Part shown: positions 26,107 through 35,811 of the stretch, piece by piece
Numbering within the stretch: the stretch's first letter is position 1
Layout: the number at the start of each line of letters is the position of its first letter
Assembly: GCA_963787195.1 (NCBI GenBank)
Contig: CAWBCI010000005.1
Location: forward strand, 1 to 61,176
DNA: 61,176 bases
Direction: 5' to 3'
DNA from: CAWBCI01 sp963787195
Lineage (GTDB): Bacteria > Bacteroidota > Bacteroidia > Bacteroidales > JAGOPY01
The notes under the pieces: model-generated
What the model saw: only the letters and a program-made list of their open reading frames with translations
The model's database searches: none
What the model was told of the DNA's origin: nothing
Position numbers and translations under genes: made by a program

Positions 26107-28451
26107 CGGATATAAAATTTATAGCTGATGGATGGAAGTATGGGGAAGAGGTAGTTTTTCTCGGCATAGATCTTTGAAGGATCACTGCTATCTTTTACGA
26201 AATTTACGGAAATAGCATTTTTCCTGTTATAGGCATTATAAACTGAAAGATTCCATTCTCCATGAAATCGTTTATGCTCTTTGCCGCTGATTACCAGTGA
26301 CAGATCCAGCCGGTGGTAGTCCGGAAGGCGGTCGGAATTCCGCTCATTATATACCGGTATTGTGGTGCCGTTCACAATTGCTTTACCGGCAGGCAGAGTG
26401 ATGGGTTTACCTGTTGCATATACCCATACTGCTGATATATTTATCCTGGGACTGATCTCAAAATTGATCATAATACTCGCATCATGGGGAGTATCATATT
26501 CTGATGGATAGGCTTTATTATTGTTTATACCTGAAATTTTTCTGAAAGAACGGGAATAGGAATAATTGATCCAGCCATTCAGTCGGCCATAAGATTTGTG
26601 AAAAGTAAATTCAATACCATATGCCCAGGCCTTTCCCCGCCTGATCTCAGTTTCCAAATGCGGATTCATCCAGAGTTTAGCATGGTCTTTGAAATCAAGG
26701 GCTTCGCTTTGATTTTTATAATAGGTCTCAATCGAAAAGGCTATCTTTTGCTTAAAAAGCGGACGGAAAAAACCAATGGTATATTGATCAGCCACCTGCG
26801 GCCGGATGTTAGGTCCTGATGTGAACCAAATATCCAATGGGGTTCCTGCCAGGGATTCATTTGCCAGTTGCATATATTGCCTGTTCCGGTTATAGGAGAA
26901 TTCCAGCCGGCTCAACTTGCCTGTCTGCCAGGATATCTTTACACGGGGTTCGGGGCCATGACTGCTATGATAAATCCTGCCATCCGGATAATAAGTACTG
27001 TCAGTTACAACGAATTCAGGATCGTACCGGAAAACAGTTCTTGAACCCAGGTTTGAAAAAATACTATAGCGGATGCCATAACGAATACTTAATTTCTTCG
27101 CAATTTGGCTGCGGTGACTAATATATAACGCATTTTCAAAGTCTCTCGAAGGTTCTATCCTGAAAGAAGTCAACATACTGCCTTCTCCTTTACCTTCAGC
27201 AAGACATGGATCCAGTACATGACTGATCAACTGTAGACCGTATTCCAGGCTATTCTTCCTATTTATTTTATAGCTGAAATCAGCGTTCAAGCCCAGTTCC
27301 ATAATTTCCGATTTCCATTCAAAACTGTTGGGGTGCTCCGATTCCACGGTTCCAAGATCATATTTGTAATTGCTGTAATGCAAATTGAGCATAATACCTG
27401 TCCGGCTTCCGGGACGATTCTGATAATTTAATGAAGCCATCTCGTTTCCCAGGTATGTGTATGCATAATCATTTTTGAAAACATCATTCCCCTTATAAAA
27501 AGAAAAACTCACATTATTGCCCCTGGTGAATGTGTGCTGAGCTTTTGCATATATATCATAAAAGTACAAACGACTGGTTTTAAGATCGGTGTAGGGTAAC
27601 ATTGGGATGAAGATGTCGGCGTAGGACCTTCTTGCGGAAATATTGAAACTGGTTTTGTCTTTAATAATGGGCCCCCTGAACGATAGTTTACTTGAGATCA
27701 GCCCGATTTCTCCGATAGCTTCCAGGGGCTTTCCGGCTCCATCTTCCATACGTATATTTATGACAGAAGAAAGTCTGCCTCCGAAATTTGCCGCTTGTCC
27801 TCCTTTATAAACAGTAAGGTCCCTGATGGCATCATCATAAAAAATGGAAAAAAAACCCAGCAGATGGGAAGGATTATATAAAGTAGCGTGATCGAGCAAT
27901 ATCAGGTTCTGATCTATTTCCCCGCCCCGCACGGTAATACCTGAATGTCCGTCAATGACCTGGTTTATACCGGGCAATAATTGGGCGGTTTTCATCATAT
28001 CCTTCTCTCCCATAAATACCGGGATCTTTTCTATCTCTTTGGAAGTCAGTCTTAAAACATTGCCTTCCATCATTTCCCTCTTCCCCTGGCCGGCCGAAAC
28101 TATGACTTCTTCCAGTTCCTTATTCTCGGTTTCAAGATTGATAAGCAGATGTAAAGGATGATCCAGGACTATCAAGGTGTCGATATTTTTATAGCCGACG
28201 AAAGATATATGCAATTCATAATTATCCTTTGGAAGCTCCAGACTGAATGCTCCTTCCAGATCCGTGACAGTACCTGTATTTCTTCCTGTCAATGATATAT
28301 TTGCCCCTGCTAAGAAGTGATGGTTTTTTTGATCATTGATAATTCCTGATAATAAAAAATTTTGATTATCCGGACTGGAGATATACTGGGCTTCAGAAAT
28401 TCCCGGGATGGTGGTAAGCAGCATGATTAGCAGTCTTACCAATATTTTCAT
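26103..28451 (-). CDS. TonB-dependent receptor with carboxypeptidase-regulatory-like domain (pair B)
   Basis: A 782-residue receptor with the same architecture as the one at 21322-23673: signal peptide, CarboxypepD_reg-like domain (LSGIINDQKNHHFLAGANIS), plug (MMKTAQLLPGINQVIDGHSG, VRGGEIDQNLILLDHATLY) and a C-terminal barrel ending SISYKFYIR. The two are paralogues along their whole length, differing most in extracellular loop regions, which suggests divergence of ligand. The stop codon overlaps the ATG of the DUF4249 gene. No sigma/anti-sigma signalling extension is present at the N-terminus. Confidence 0.9.
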   Translation of the reverse strand: MKILVRLLIMLLTTIPGISEAQYISSPDNQNFLLSGIINDQKNHHFLAGANISLTGRNTGTVTDLEGAFSLELPKDNYELHISFVGYKNIDTLIVLDHPLHLLINLETENKELEEVIVSAGQGKREMMEGNVLRLTSKEIEKIPVFMGEKDMMKTAQLLPGINQVIDGHSGITVRGGEIDQNLILLDHATLYNPSHLLGFFSIFYDDAIRDLTVYKGGQAANFGGRLSSVINIRMEDGAGKPLEAIGEIGLISSKLSFRGPIIKDKTSFNISARRSYADIFIPMLPYTDLKTSRLYFYDIYAKAQHTFTRGNNVSFSFYKGNDVFKNDYAYTYLGNEMASLNYQNRPGSRTGIMLNLHYSNYKYDLGTVESEHPNSFEWKSEIMELGLNADFSYKINRKNSLEYGLQLISHVLDPCLAEGKGEGSMLTSFRIEPSRDFENALYISHRSQIAKKLSIRYGIRYSIFSNLGSRTVFRYDPEFVVTDSTYYPDGRIYHSSHGPEPRVKISWQTGKLSRLEFSYNRNRQYMQLANESLAGTPLDIWFTSGPNIRPQVADQYTIGFFRPLFKQKIAFSIETYYKNQSEALDFKDHAKLWMNPHLETEIRRGKAWAYGIEFTFHKSYGRLNGWINYSYSRSFRKISGINNNKAYPSEYDTPHDASIMINFEISPRINISAVWVYATGKPITLPAGKAIVNGTTIPVYNERNSDRLPDYHRLDLSLVISGKEHKRFHGEWNLSVYNAYNRKNAISVNFVKDSSDPSKIYAEKNYLFPILPSISYKFYIR

Positions 28452-28645
28452 AAGAGTGTTTGTGGACTATTTAATCCATAATAGGAGAGAAGGTAATGCC
28501 ATACAGCTTTGATTTTGTATTATTGTTTTTAACATTTTTTCGGGAGAATAAAATGGCGGCCATGGATAGGTCTGAAAATCTGTCAGCTATGCTTATATAT
28601 TCTGCAGGGGAATGATATTTGTCATAACTTGCGATATTTAAAATT

Positions 28646-29359
28646 ATGAAGGAAGAAGAAAAGAAGATGCTCCGGAGCCTGGTAGTTCCCTTTTTATTTG
28701 TTTTCCTGCTTTGGGTTATCAGGATAGTTCAGTCCATAGGAGGTTGGGACCTGGGATATCTGGGGATATATCCCCGGCATTGGTCAGGGCTGATAGGAGT
28801 GATCACTTCACCTCTGATCCATGCAGGCTTTTCTCATCTCATGGCCAACTCAGTTCCTATGCTTGTCCTGGGTGCTGCTCTCTTTTATTTTTACAAGGAT
28901 ATTGCACTGAAGATATTTATACTGGTATATCTTTTCACCGGTATCTGGGTTTGGGCCGGGGCGCGTGAGGCCTATCATATCGGCGCCAGCGGGGTCGTTT
29001 ACGGGCTGTTTGCATTCATTTTCGTGAGCGGAATCATCCGGCAGCATGCAGGTTTGATGTCGGTTGCAATGATTATAGCATTTCTATACGGTGGAATGAT
29101 CTGGGGAATTTTTCCGGAATTTTTTCCGGGGAAGCATATTTCATGGGAATCCCACCTGCTGGGGCTGGTGGCCGGATTCATCCTGGCTATCGTTTACCGG
29201 AAAGAGGGGCCTCAGCGAAAATTATATGAATGGGAACTGGATGATGAGGATGATGATGATCCGGATGATGAGGATAATACGGATGATACTTATTGGAAAA
29301 GTACGCTTAGTGATTCCGAAATAAAAAGTATTAACAGGATTTACCGCAGTCGTAATTAA
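28646..29359 (+). CDS. rhomboid family intramembrane serine protease
   Basis: A 237-residue protein with six predicted transmembrane helices. The catalytic dyad is visible: S115 in HIGASGVVYG (GxSG) and H170 in WESHLLGLVAGF. The preceding HxxxN is present (HLMANS, His65 and Asn69). It ends with an unusually acidic tail of about 25 residues (EDDDDPDDEDNTDD). Rhomboids cleave single-pass membrane proteins in the bilayer; the substrate here is unknown. It converges with the peptide transporter gene (23 bp between stops). Confidence 0.9.
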   Translation: MKEEEKKMLRSLVVPFLFVFLLWVIRIVQSIGGWDLGYLGIYPRHWSGLIGVITSPLIHAGFSHLMANSVPMLVLGAALFYFYKDIALKIFILVYLFTGIWVWAGAREAYHIGASGVVYGLFAFIFVSGIIRQHAGLMSVAMIIAFLYGGMIWGIFPEFFPGKHISWESHLLGLVAGFILAIVYRKEGPQRKLYEWELDDEDDDDPDDEDNTDDTYWKSTLSDSEIKSINRIYRSRN

Positions 29360-29382
29360 TTCCCGGTAAATTTTAGCTCATA

Positions 29383-30840
29383 TCAGGCGGTACGGCTATT
29401 TTGCCTGTCTAATAATTTCCCATAAATATATAAAGCTACAACTGAGATAAGGCCAACGCCTGTGAAAACAAACCATATGTTTGAGGGATGATAGGTATCC
29501 CAGAGATACTGTGTCAGTTGCTGGTTGCTCATTCCCATCTTTTCCGCCGCAGTGTGGATGTAATCATTCTGAGTGAAATGAGCAGTGATGTCAGGTATGC
29601 TGAGTCCTCTCTTCGCCACCTCCCTTTCCAGAAGCGTAATCTTGTCCGACATGGCTCCATAAACGTTACCGGACAGCAGGCCTGCCAGGAAATTACCTGC
29701 CGCGAGCGGAATAAAATAACATCCCATATACAAGGCTACCTTGTCATCCGGGGCAATTCTCCCAATATATTCAAGGATTTTTGGCGAAGAGATCATTTCT
29801 CCTATAGCAAATATCAGAATTGTAAGAAAGAGATAAAAGGGATTCATCGTGATAAACCATAGTCCGATCCCGATGGAACTCACGAGTATTCCGCTGAGCA
29901 TGGTGTTCAGGGGGCGGTACTTCATGATCATCCCGGAAACTATAACCTGGAAAAGCACTATGTAAAGAGCATCTATATTGGTTATCATTTCAGGAGCAAT
30001 GGTTCCTTTATCAGTTCCGATTGCCGAAGCCAGCCCCGGGGATATATTGTGCAGAAAATTATAGATGACACTTGTATCAAGCCATTGATCGATGAAAACA
30101 GGAAGAGTATAGAAAAGCTGGTTATACATAGTCCAGAATCCGATGATGATTATCAGGAAAATCAAGAGCTTCATATCGGAAAGGGCTATGCCGATATTTT
30201 TGAAAATAGTAGCTATTGACTTTCCAAGAGGCTCTTTCAGTCGCTCTACCGGTGGTTCCTTGTAAAAAAGCAGGACCAGCAGGAGGTTCAGGCCGATGAC
30301 CATGGACGACATGATGAATACGTAATTCCAATGAAATTCACGGAGTTTTGAAGCAAATATAGGCCCGATGAATGCCCCTATATTCACTATCATATAAAAT
30401 ATCCCGAACCCTATGGAGGCCGTAGTATCATTTGTTGTCTTCCTGACTGTTGCGGATATTACGGGCTTAAAAAGTCCGGCACCAATTCCGAGAAAAAGGA
30501 AGACCACCCAGAGCCAGAAATAGCTTTTGACCATACCCATCAAAAAATAACCCGCTATCATGATCAGATATGCCACGATTAAAACCCGTTTGTAGCCATA
30601 TTTGTCGGCAATGGCCCCGGTTATAGTGGGAAGAAAATAGAGGATCATCACAACGGTGCCGGTGAGGAGACCTTTTTGTTCCTGGCTGAAACCAAGCGCA
30701 CCGGTTTCAGTCGAACCGGTAAGATAGAGCGGAAGTACCATAAACATCCCGTACCAGGCCCAGCGTTCAAACAATTCCATAGTGTTGGCCGTCCAAAAAG
30801 TACGGGGAAAGCCTTTGAATACACTTCCGAATTTTGTCAT
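29383..30840 (-). CDS. POT/PTR2 family proton-coupled peptide transporter (MFS)
   Basis: A 485-residue membrane protein with about 12-14 transmembrane helices. The N-terminal TANTMELFERWAWYGMF carries the POT signature ExxER, which couples proton and peptide binding. GAIADKYGYKRVLI is the MFS loop 2-3 motif. A long loop before the last helix (about 400-450) is usual for bacterial POT members of this phylum. It imports di- or tripeptides. The family is certain; the narrower specificity is not. Confidence 0.88.
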   Translation of the reverse strand: MTKFGSVFKGFPRTFWTANTMELFERWAWYGMFMVLPLYLTGSTETGALGFSQEQKGLLTGTVVMILYFLPTITGAIADKYGYKRVLIVAYLIMIAGYFLMGMVKSYFWLWVVFLFLGIGAGLFKPVISATVRKTTNDTTASIGFGIFYMIVNIGAFIGPIFASKLREFHWNYVFIMSSMVIGLNLLLVLLFYKEPPVERLKEPLGKSIATIFKNIGIALSDMKLLIFLIIIIGFWTMYNQLFYTLPVFIDQWLDTSVIYNFLHNISPGLASAIGTDKGTIAPEMITNIDALYIVLFQVIVSGMIMKYRPLNTMLSGILVSSIGIGLWFITMNPFYLFLTILIFAIGEMISSPKILEYIGRIAPDDKVALYMGCYFIPLAAGNFLAGLLSGNVYGAMSDKITLLEREVAKRGLSIPDITAHFTQNDYIHTAAEKMGMSNQQLTQYLWDTYHPSNIWFVFTGVGLISVVALYIYGKLLDRQNSRTA

Positions 30841-30865
30841 TTCTGCAATTTTTATAAAAGTCCTT

Positions 30866-30912
30866 TTTGTTCTGCTTTATGGAATAGAACAAATAAGGCC
30901 TTTTTTTGGCCT
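30866..30912 (-). terminator. two small hairpins, possible terminator of the HhH gene
   Basis: Reading leftward after the stop at 30931, AGGCC and GGCCT form a small stem with an A-rich loop, followed by TTATTTG. Next comes a perfect 8-bp repeat TTTGTTCT/AGAACAAA (30886-30893 with 30866-30873). Neither has a long T tract, so termination is tentative. Confidence 0.35.
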
Positions 30913-30930
30913 GCAAGTATAAGAATATTT

Positions 30931-31896
30931 TTAGTCGGGTGGAATTACAATGATATAGGGCGACATTTTTTGATAAAGTGAGTCGTATATAAGCGGAACT
31001 TTTTGCAATTCTTCCCTCGACCGGAAATAATGGTTTTTATAACGGTAATCAAATATGGCCTTCACCTGGGCATATTCAAAATAGGGGTGCCTCAACAGTT
31101 CCTTAAAAGCGACCCTATTCAAATCAATTTTTGTGATCAGGCTGGTGTCGATTAATATTTGATTTTGAAAAAGACTGAACCTGGCAGTATCTATACCCTT
31201 AATTTCCATCATTTGTTCTTTGCTGAAAAATCCTCCCAGACGCTCCCTGTATCTAAGGATTTTCAAAGCGTAATAAGGTCCTATGCCCCGAAGTTTTGTA
31301 AGTTCTGAAGAATCTGCCCCATTCAATTCTATAACAAGTGTATCATATAATGGACTATCGGAATTATCAAGGCTCTTTTCCTTATCATTTTGTATTGATT
31401 TGTCGGGATATTTCGGTTTATCCGGGATGATGACATAAGGTTCCAGACTTGCATATAATTCTCCGTCCAGCCCGTAAATCTTTTGTAAGTCCTCCTTTTT
31501 CCTGAAAACACCGCCCTTATCCCTGTAATTCAGTATAGTATTTATAATCCTTGATGGTATTCCCATGTCATTCCATTCTTCTTCAGATAACAGATTCGGA
31601 TCGAATGGCCTCATTTTAAGAGGGGAGGGGAGAGTGTCCCTTGAAATAGCTGCCTTGTCATACTTTTTATATTTAGCGGCTTTTTCTGCTTCTGCCAGGC
31701 TGTCCATTTTATCCATGGCAGCAATAAATTCAGTGATTTCTCTCCGGAGCTTTTCATCATCATATTTTTTTTGAGGAATGATGGATGGCAAAGCCTTGTC
31801 CAGACTATAGATTCCCATCATAATCACGGCCAGGAATAATATCCCTTTATGCTCACTTTTGTGAAAAGTAAATAAATTCTTGATAAATCCTTTCAT
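30931..31896 (-). CDS. membrane-anchored helix-hairpin-helix (ComEA-like) protein
   Basis: A 321-residue protein. One N-terminal transmembrane helix (GILFLAVIMMGIYSL, about 19-33) is followed by an acidic/Lys-rich linker and three HhH-type units: IPSRIINTILNYRDKGGVFRK (about 115-135), LTKLRGIGPYYALKILRYRERLGGFF (about 200-225) and LRHPYFEYAQVKAIFDYRYKNHYFRS (about 268-293). ComEA-type HhH modules bind DNA non-specifically, and a ComEA-like role in DNA uptake is possible. Similar three-module proteins are common in the phylum and remain uncharacterised. It is followed by a POT transporter with separate hairpins between. Confidence 0.8.
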   Translation of the reverse strand: MKGFIKNLFTFHKSEHKGILFLAVIMMGIYSLDKALPSIIPQKKYDDEKLRREITEFIAAMDKMDSLAEAEKAAKYKKYDKAAISRDTLPSPLKMRPFDPNLLSEEEWNDMGIPSRIINTILNYRDKGGVFRKKEDLQKIYGLDGELYASLEPYVIIPDKPKYPDKSIQNDKEKSLDNSDSPLYDTLVIELNGADSSELTKLRGIGPYYALKILRYRERLGGFFSKEQMMEIKGIDTARFSLFQNQILIDTSLITKIDLNRVAFKELLRHPYFEYAQVKAIFDYRYKNHYFRSREELQKVPLIYDSLYQKMSPYIIVIPPD

Positions 31897-31951
31897 AGAT
31901 CATTAATCCATGAAATGAAAAGATATACCAGTCAAAAATGATTTTTTTATA

Positions 31952-32117
31952 CAATGAGACTCAATTTTTTCAAGCGAAGCGAAGAAAAAATTGTTAGTCG
32001 AATTGATCCCGAAAAGACGAAGTCTTATTCGGGATCTGATGGGACTAAATTCTCCGTCTCTTGAGATGAAAAAGAGATATTTCCTTAAGATACCCTGCTG
32101 CTTGCCACGGGGTAGTT
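31952..32117. repeat. 166-bp multi-hairpin dispersed repeat, copy 1
   Basis: Identical in length to the copy at 43602-43767 and differing from it at 11 positions by my count, all in the second half; the first ~90 bases are identical. It contains, in order: a stem CAATTTTTTC/GAAAAAATTG with a 12-nt loop, a stem GATCCCGAA/TTCGGGATC, a short CGTCT/AGATG stem and a stem TACCCTGC/ACGGGGTA with loop TGCTTGCC. In the other copy the last two stems pair perfectly. It lies 20 bp downstream of the permease stop codon and upstream of the HhH gene. Confidence 0.85.
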
Positions 32118-32137
32118 CATTTTATGAAGAAAGAAAA

Positions 32138-33670
32138 TTATTTGGCCTTTTCAGGATGTCTGAATTTACTATGCCGGACACTGTAAGTGAAATAAATCAC
32201 GAAGCCGATGGCCATCCATATCAGGAGCCTGAGCCAGGTGTCAAGTGGAAGGGCGACCATTTGGGCAAGGCAGATTGCTGCACCCATGATCGGAACAAAG
32301 GGCACCCAGGGAGTCCTGAAAGGACGAGGTATTTCAGGCCTCTTTACCCTTAAGATTATTATGCCAATACAGACGATGGTGAAAGCCAGTAATGTACCTA
32401 TTGAAACCAGTTCACTCAAAAGATGTATTGGGAGTATGCCTGCGAATATCAAGGCAACGCTTCCCGTTACGATAGTACTGACATAAGGGGTCTTGAATTT
32501 AGGATGTACCTTCGAAAATACCTTGGGTAATAAACCGTCATGCGACATGGAATAGAAAATCCTCGGCTGGCCCAGCATCATTACCAGGATAACCGAACTG
32601 AGTCCCGCAATGGCCGCTATTTTAATAATCGGCCTGAGCCAGAACATGCCTGAACCCATTGCATTTACACCAACCGCCATGGGATCGGCCACATTCAGAT
32701 AGGTATAGCTGACAATACCTGTCAAAACGATCGCTACCAGGATATATAATATGGTTGATATTCCCAGTGAACCCATGATACCGATCGGCATATCTTTTTT
32801 CGGATTTTTGGATTCCTGGGCGGCCGTTGAAACGGCATCAAAACCTATATAAGCAAAGAAAATGACACCCGCCGCCCGGAAGATACCACTCCATCCGAAA
32901 TGACCGAATTCTCCGGTATTTGGTGGAATGAATGGTTTCCAGTTGGCCCCTTTAACGAAAGTAAAGCCTATGGCGATAAAGAGCAGGATTACAGCAACTT
33001 TCACTATGACCATGACATTATTGAACCGGGCCGATTCTTTAATCCCAATCACGAGCAGCGTGCATACCAGGGCTACGATAAACATGGCAGGGAGGTTGAA
33101 AAGCGCGGTCTGATGCGGGAGAGCTGCAATGTTGGTGCCGGCTTCCATGAGTTGGCTTACTATATGATGGTCCTGGGGAAGCCAGCCGCTGCCGGGAACA
33201 TTGATCAGGACCGTCCCGCTGGCTGCGGTCAGGTAATCAGGTATTATTATATTAAAATCCTTCAGGAAACTTACAACATATCCCGACCAGCCAACAGCAA
33301 CAGTGGAAGCTGCAAAGAGGTATTCCAGAATGAGGTCCCAGCCGATCAGCCAGGCAAAAAATTCACCCATGGTTGCAAAGGCATAAGTATATGCACTGCC
33401 GGCTATCGGTATCATGGACGCAAACTCGGCATAACAAAGTCCCGCGAATGCACAGGCCAGACCGGAGATCAGGAAAGATATCAAAATAGCCGGGCCTGCA
33501 AACTGGGCTGCTGCCTGTCCCGTGATTACGAAAATCCCTGCCCCGATGATGGCTCCTATACCAAGAGTGGTCAGGTTAAGGGCAGTAAGCGTCCTCTTGA
33601 GGCCTCCCTTGGCTTCAGATTCCTTCATTATAGCATCAATTGGCTTGGTAATGAACATCGGGTTTTTCAT
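32138..33670 (-). CDS. APC family amino acid permease (cationic-type)
   Basis: A 510-residue membrane protein with about 12-14 helices. LGIGAIIGAGIFVITGQAA is the TM1 motif of APC transporters, and EFASMIPIAGSAYTYAFATMGE is the TM3 segment. The long form and the loop composition match the CAT-type cationic or general amino acid exchangers in this phylum. It takes up amino acids by proton-coupled transport or exchange. The exact substrate cannot be read from sequence. The 166-bp repeat starts 20 bp past its stop. Confidence 0.85.
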   Translation of the reverse strand: MKNPMFITKPIDAIMKESEAKGGLKRTLTALNLTTLGIGAIIGAGIFVITGQAAAQFAGPAILISFLISGLACAFAGLCYAEFASMIPIAGSAYTYAFATMGEFFAWLIGWDLILEYLFAASTVAVGWSGYVVSFLKDFNIIIPDYLTAASGTVLINVPGSGWLPQDHHIVSQLMEAGTNIAALPHQTALFNLPAMFIVALVCTLLVIGIKESARFNNVMVIVKVAVILLFIAIGFTFVKGANWKPFIPPNTGEFGHFGWSGIFRAAGVIFFAYIGFDAVSTAAQESKNPKKDMPIGIMGSLGISTILYILVAIVLTGIVSYTYLNVADPMAVGVNAMGSGMFWLRPIIKIAAIAGLSSVILVMMLGQPRIFYSMSHDGLLPKVFSKVHPKFKTPYVSTIVTGSVALIFAGILPIHLLSELVSIGTLLAFTIVCIGIIILRVKRPEIPRPFRTPWVPFVPIMGAAICLAQMVALPLDTWLRLLIWMAIGFVIYFTYSVRHSKFRHPEKAK

Positions 33671-33827
33671 AAACAGATTTTTAAATATCTTCCAAAATTA
33701 AAAATCTAATGACAGTTTGACCAGTTCAGAATGAAAAAACTTTCGTACGGGTAATATTTTGGAGGGGCACTTAAGGCTAAGGCCTGAGAATTTTTTTAAA
33801 GATTTTTTTTTAAAGGATGAAGACAGA

Positions 33828-35630
33828 CTATCCGACAATATTGATTTGCAGCTCAGTAAGCTGGTGATAAATCCCATCTTCTATGGCAAGAAGTTCCTCA
33901 TGGGTACCCATTTCCTTAACTTCCCCATGGTCTATAACTATGATCTTATTCGCGCTATGTATGGTTGAAAGTCGATGAGCTATGATGAAGGAAGTTCTGC
34001 CCTGCATTAGTTTTTCCAGGGCATCCTGGACCAGTCTTTCATTTTCAGAATCCAGTGAACTGGTAGCTTCATCCAGGATCAGGATGGAAGGATTTTTGAG
34101 GATGGCACGTGCAATTGCTATCCTTTGCCGCTGTCCACCCGAGAGTTGAATTCCTCTTTCCCCGACCATAGTCTCGAGTCCTTCAGGAAAAGTCTTTATA
34201 AATTCCATGGCATTGGCTTGTTCGGCAGCTTCCAGAATTTCATCATCACTTGCCCCCGGCTTGCCATACTCAATATTCTCCCTGATTGTTCCTCCGAAAA
34301 GCAAAACTTCCTGGGGTACTATCGCCATATTACTTCTCAAACCGGTCAGGTCATATTCTCTCGCATCCTTACCATCGATAAGTATCCTGCCGCTTGAAGG
34401 ATCATAAAATCGCAGGAGAAGTGCGCTGATCGTGGTCTTCCCGGCCCCTGAGGGGCCTACCAGTGCAATTTGCTCACCTCTGTTGACTTCGAAGCTGATA
34501 TCCCGCAAAACAGTCACATCTTTTCTGGAAGGGTAAGCAAACATTACATGCTCAAAACTAACATTTCCCATGCAGCATTCTGCTTTATCCGGCTCTTTCA
34601 ATGAAAGCGGTTCCGTGTCTTCATCCAGGATGTCCAGTAAATTCTCGGTGGCCCCGATGGATTTCTGTATATCGGAATAAAGGTCGGCCACGCCGCTGAT
34701 AGAACCTCCGATAAAAACTGAATAGAGCACGAATTTCAGAAGGTCCCCGGTTGTCAGCCCGATCCCTTCATGGATCAGGTAAACGCCATACCAGATCACA
34801 CCTATTATAGACCCGAACAGGGCGAACATGATAAAGGAAACAAATAAGCCCCTCCAGCGTGCGCCCTTCAGCGCGACTTCAATTACTTCGTCCGTTTTTT
34901 TCTTGTACCTCAGAATTTCAAAGGCTTCATTTGCAAAGGATTTAACGCTGGAGATAGCCTGCAGTGTCTCTTCAACAATAGTATTTGATTCAGCTACCTT
35001 GGTCTGGGCTATCTTCGACAGTTTACGGATAAAGGTTCCGAAAATGCGGGCAAAAACGGCCACTACAGGTATCAGGGCAAGCATGAAGACAGTCAGCCTG
35101 GGAGAAATGATTGTCAGCAGGGTAATACCCCCGACTATGGTGATAATCTGCCTTACAAACTGGGCCAATGTAGAGGTGAATGTTTCCTGGAGGAGGGCTA
35201 TATCTGCCGAGATCCGGCTATTCAGTTCTCCCACTCGCCTGCTGGAAAAGAAAGTCATAGGCAACTTGATCAGATGATTATAGGTCGTTTGACGCAAAAG
35301 CGCCAGGGTTTTTTGGGTGACAACGGCAAATAAATAAATTCTGAAATATGAAAAAACAGCATTTACCAGGAAAACACCCATCAGTATAAATCCTATCCTG
35401 TTAATTTTTTGAAGGGTTCCTTTGCTGGCCGAATCCAGAAGGTCTCCTATCAGCATGGGGAAAATCAGGGTGGTCAGGCTTGACAGTACCAGAAAGGTAA
35501 GTCCGGCAATAAAGACATATTTCTGTGGGCCTATGAAGCGAAAAAGACGGTAGAGCCTTTTAATGCCCTGCTTTGTAATTTTTTTCTTTTCAACTTCGCG
35601 GTCGCTATATTGTTGATGATATTTTGCCAT
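33828..35630 (-). CDS. ABC exporter, fused permease and ATPase (MsbA/BmrA-like)
   Basis: A 600-residue half-transporter: six transmembrane helices in residues 30-330 (ABC_membrane), then an ATPase with Walker A GPSGAGKTT (near 398), Q-loop IVPQEVLLF, signature LSGGQRQRIAIARA, Walker B ILILDEATSSLD and H-loop IIAHRLSTI. All catalytic residues are intact. It would act as a homodimer exporting lipids, drugs or peptides; there is no peptidase domain. Genes on both sides are other transporters in separate transcripts (157 and 181 bp gaps). Confidence 0.9.
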   Translation of the reverse strand: MAKYHQQYSDREVEKKKITKQGIKRLYRLFRFIGPQKYVFIAGLTFLVLSSLTTLIFPMLIGDLLDSASKGTLQKINRIGFILMGVFLVNAVFSYFRIYLFAVVTQKTLALLRQTTYNHLIKLPMTFFSSRRVGELNSRISADIALLQETFTSTLAQFVRQIITIVGGITLLTIISPRLTVFMLALIPVVAVFARIFGTFIRKLSKIAQTKVAESNTIVEETLQAISSVKSFANEAFEILRYKKKTDEVIEVALKGARWRGLFVSFIMFALFGSIIGVIWYGVYLIHEGIGLTTGDLLKFVLYSVFIGGSISGVADLYSDIQKSIGATENLLDILDEDTEPLSLKEPDKAECCMGNVSFEHVMFAYPSRKDVTVLRDISFEVNRGEQIALVGPSGAGKTTISALLLRFYDPSSGRILIDGKDAREYDLTGLRSNMAIVPQEVLLFGGTIRENIEYGKPGASDDEILEAAEQANAMEFIKTFPEGLETMVGERGIQLSGGQRQRIAIARAILKNPSILILDEATSSLDSENERLVQDALEKLMQGRTSFIIAHRLSTIHSANKIIVIDHGEVKEMGTHEELLAIEDGIYHQLTELQINIVG

Positions 35631-35811
35631 GTAAAATCGCTAATGTGAGGATTAAGATATGAACACAATATACTTGCAGATGTTCAAAGCCGCTCAGATA
35701 TCAAAGTTTCGGCCAGTATTAAAAATCGGCAACATTGTCAGCATCCTCAATACAATGTTTAATTCCTAACATGGCAGCGGAAAGTTTGAGCTACTCATTC
35801 CCGGCCTTCCC

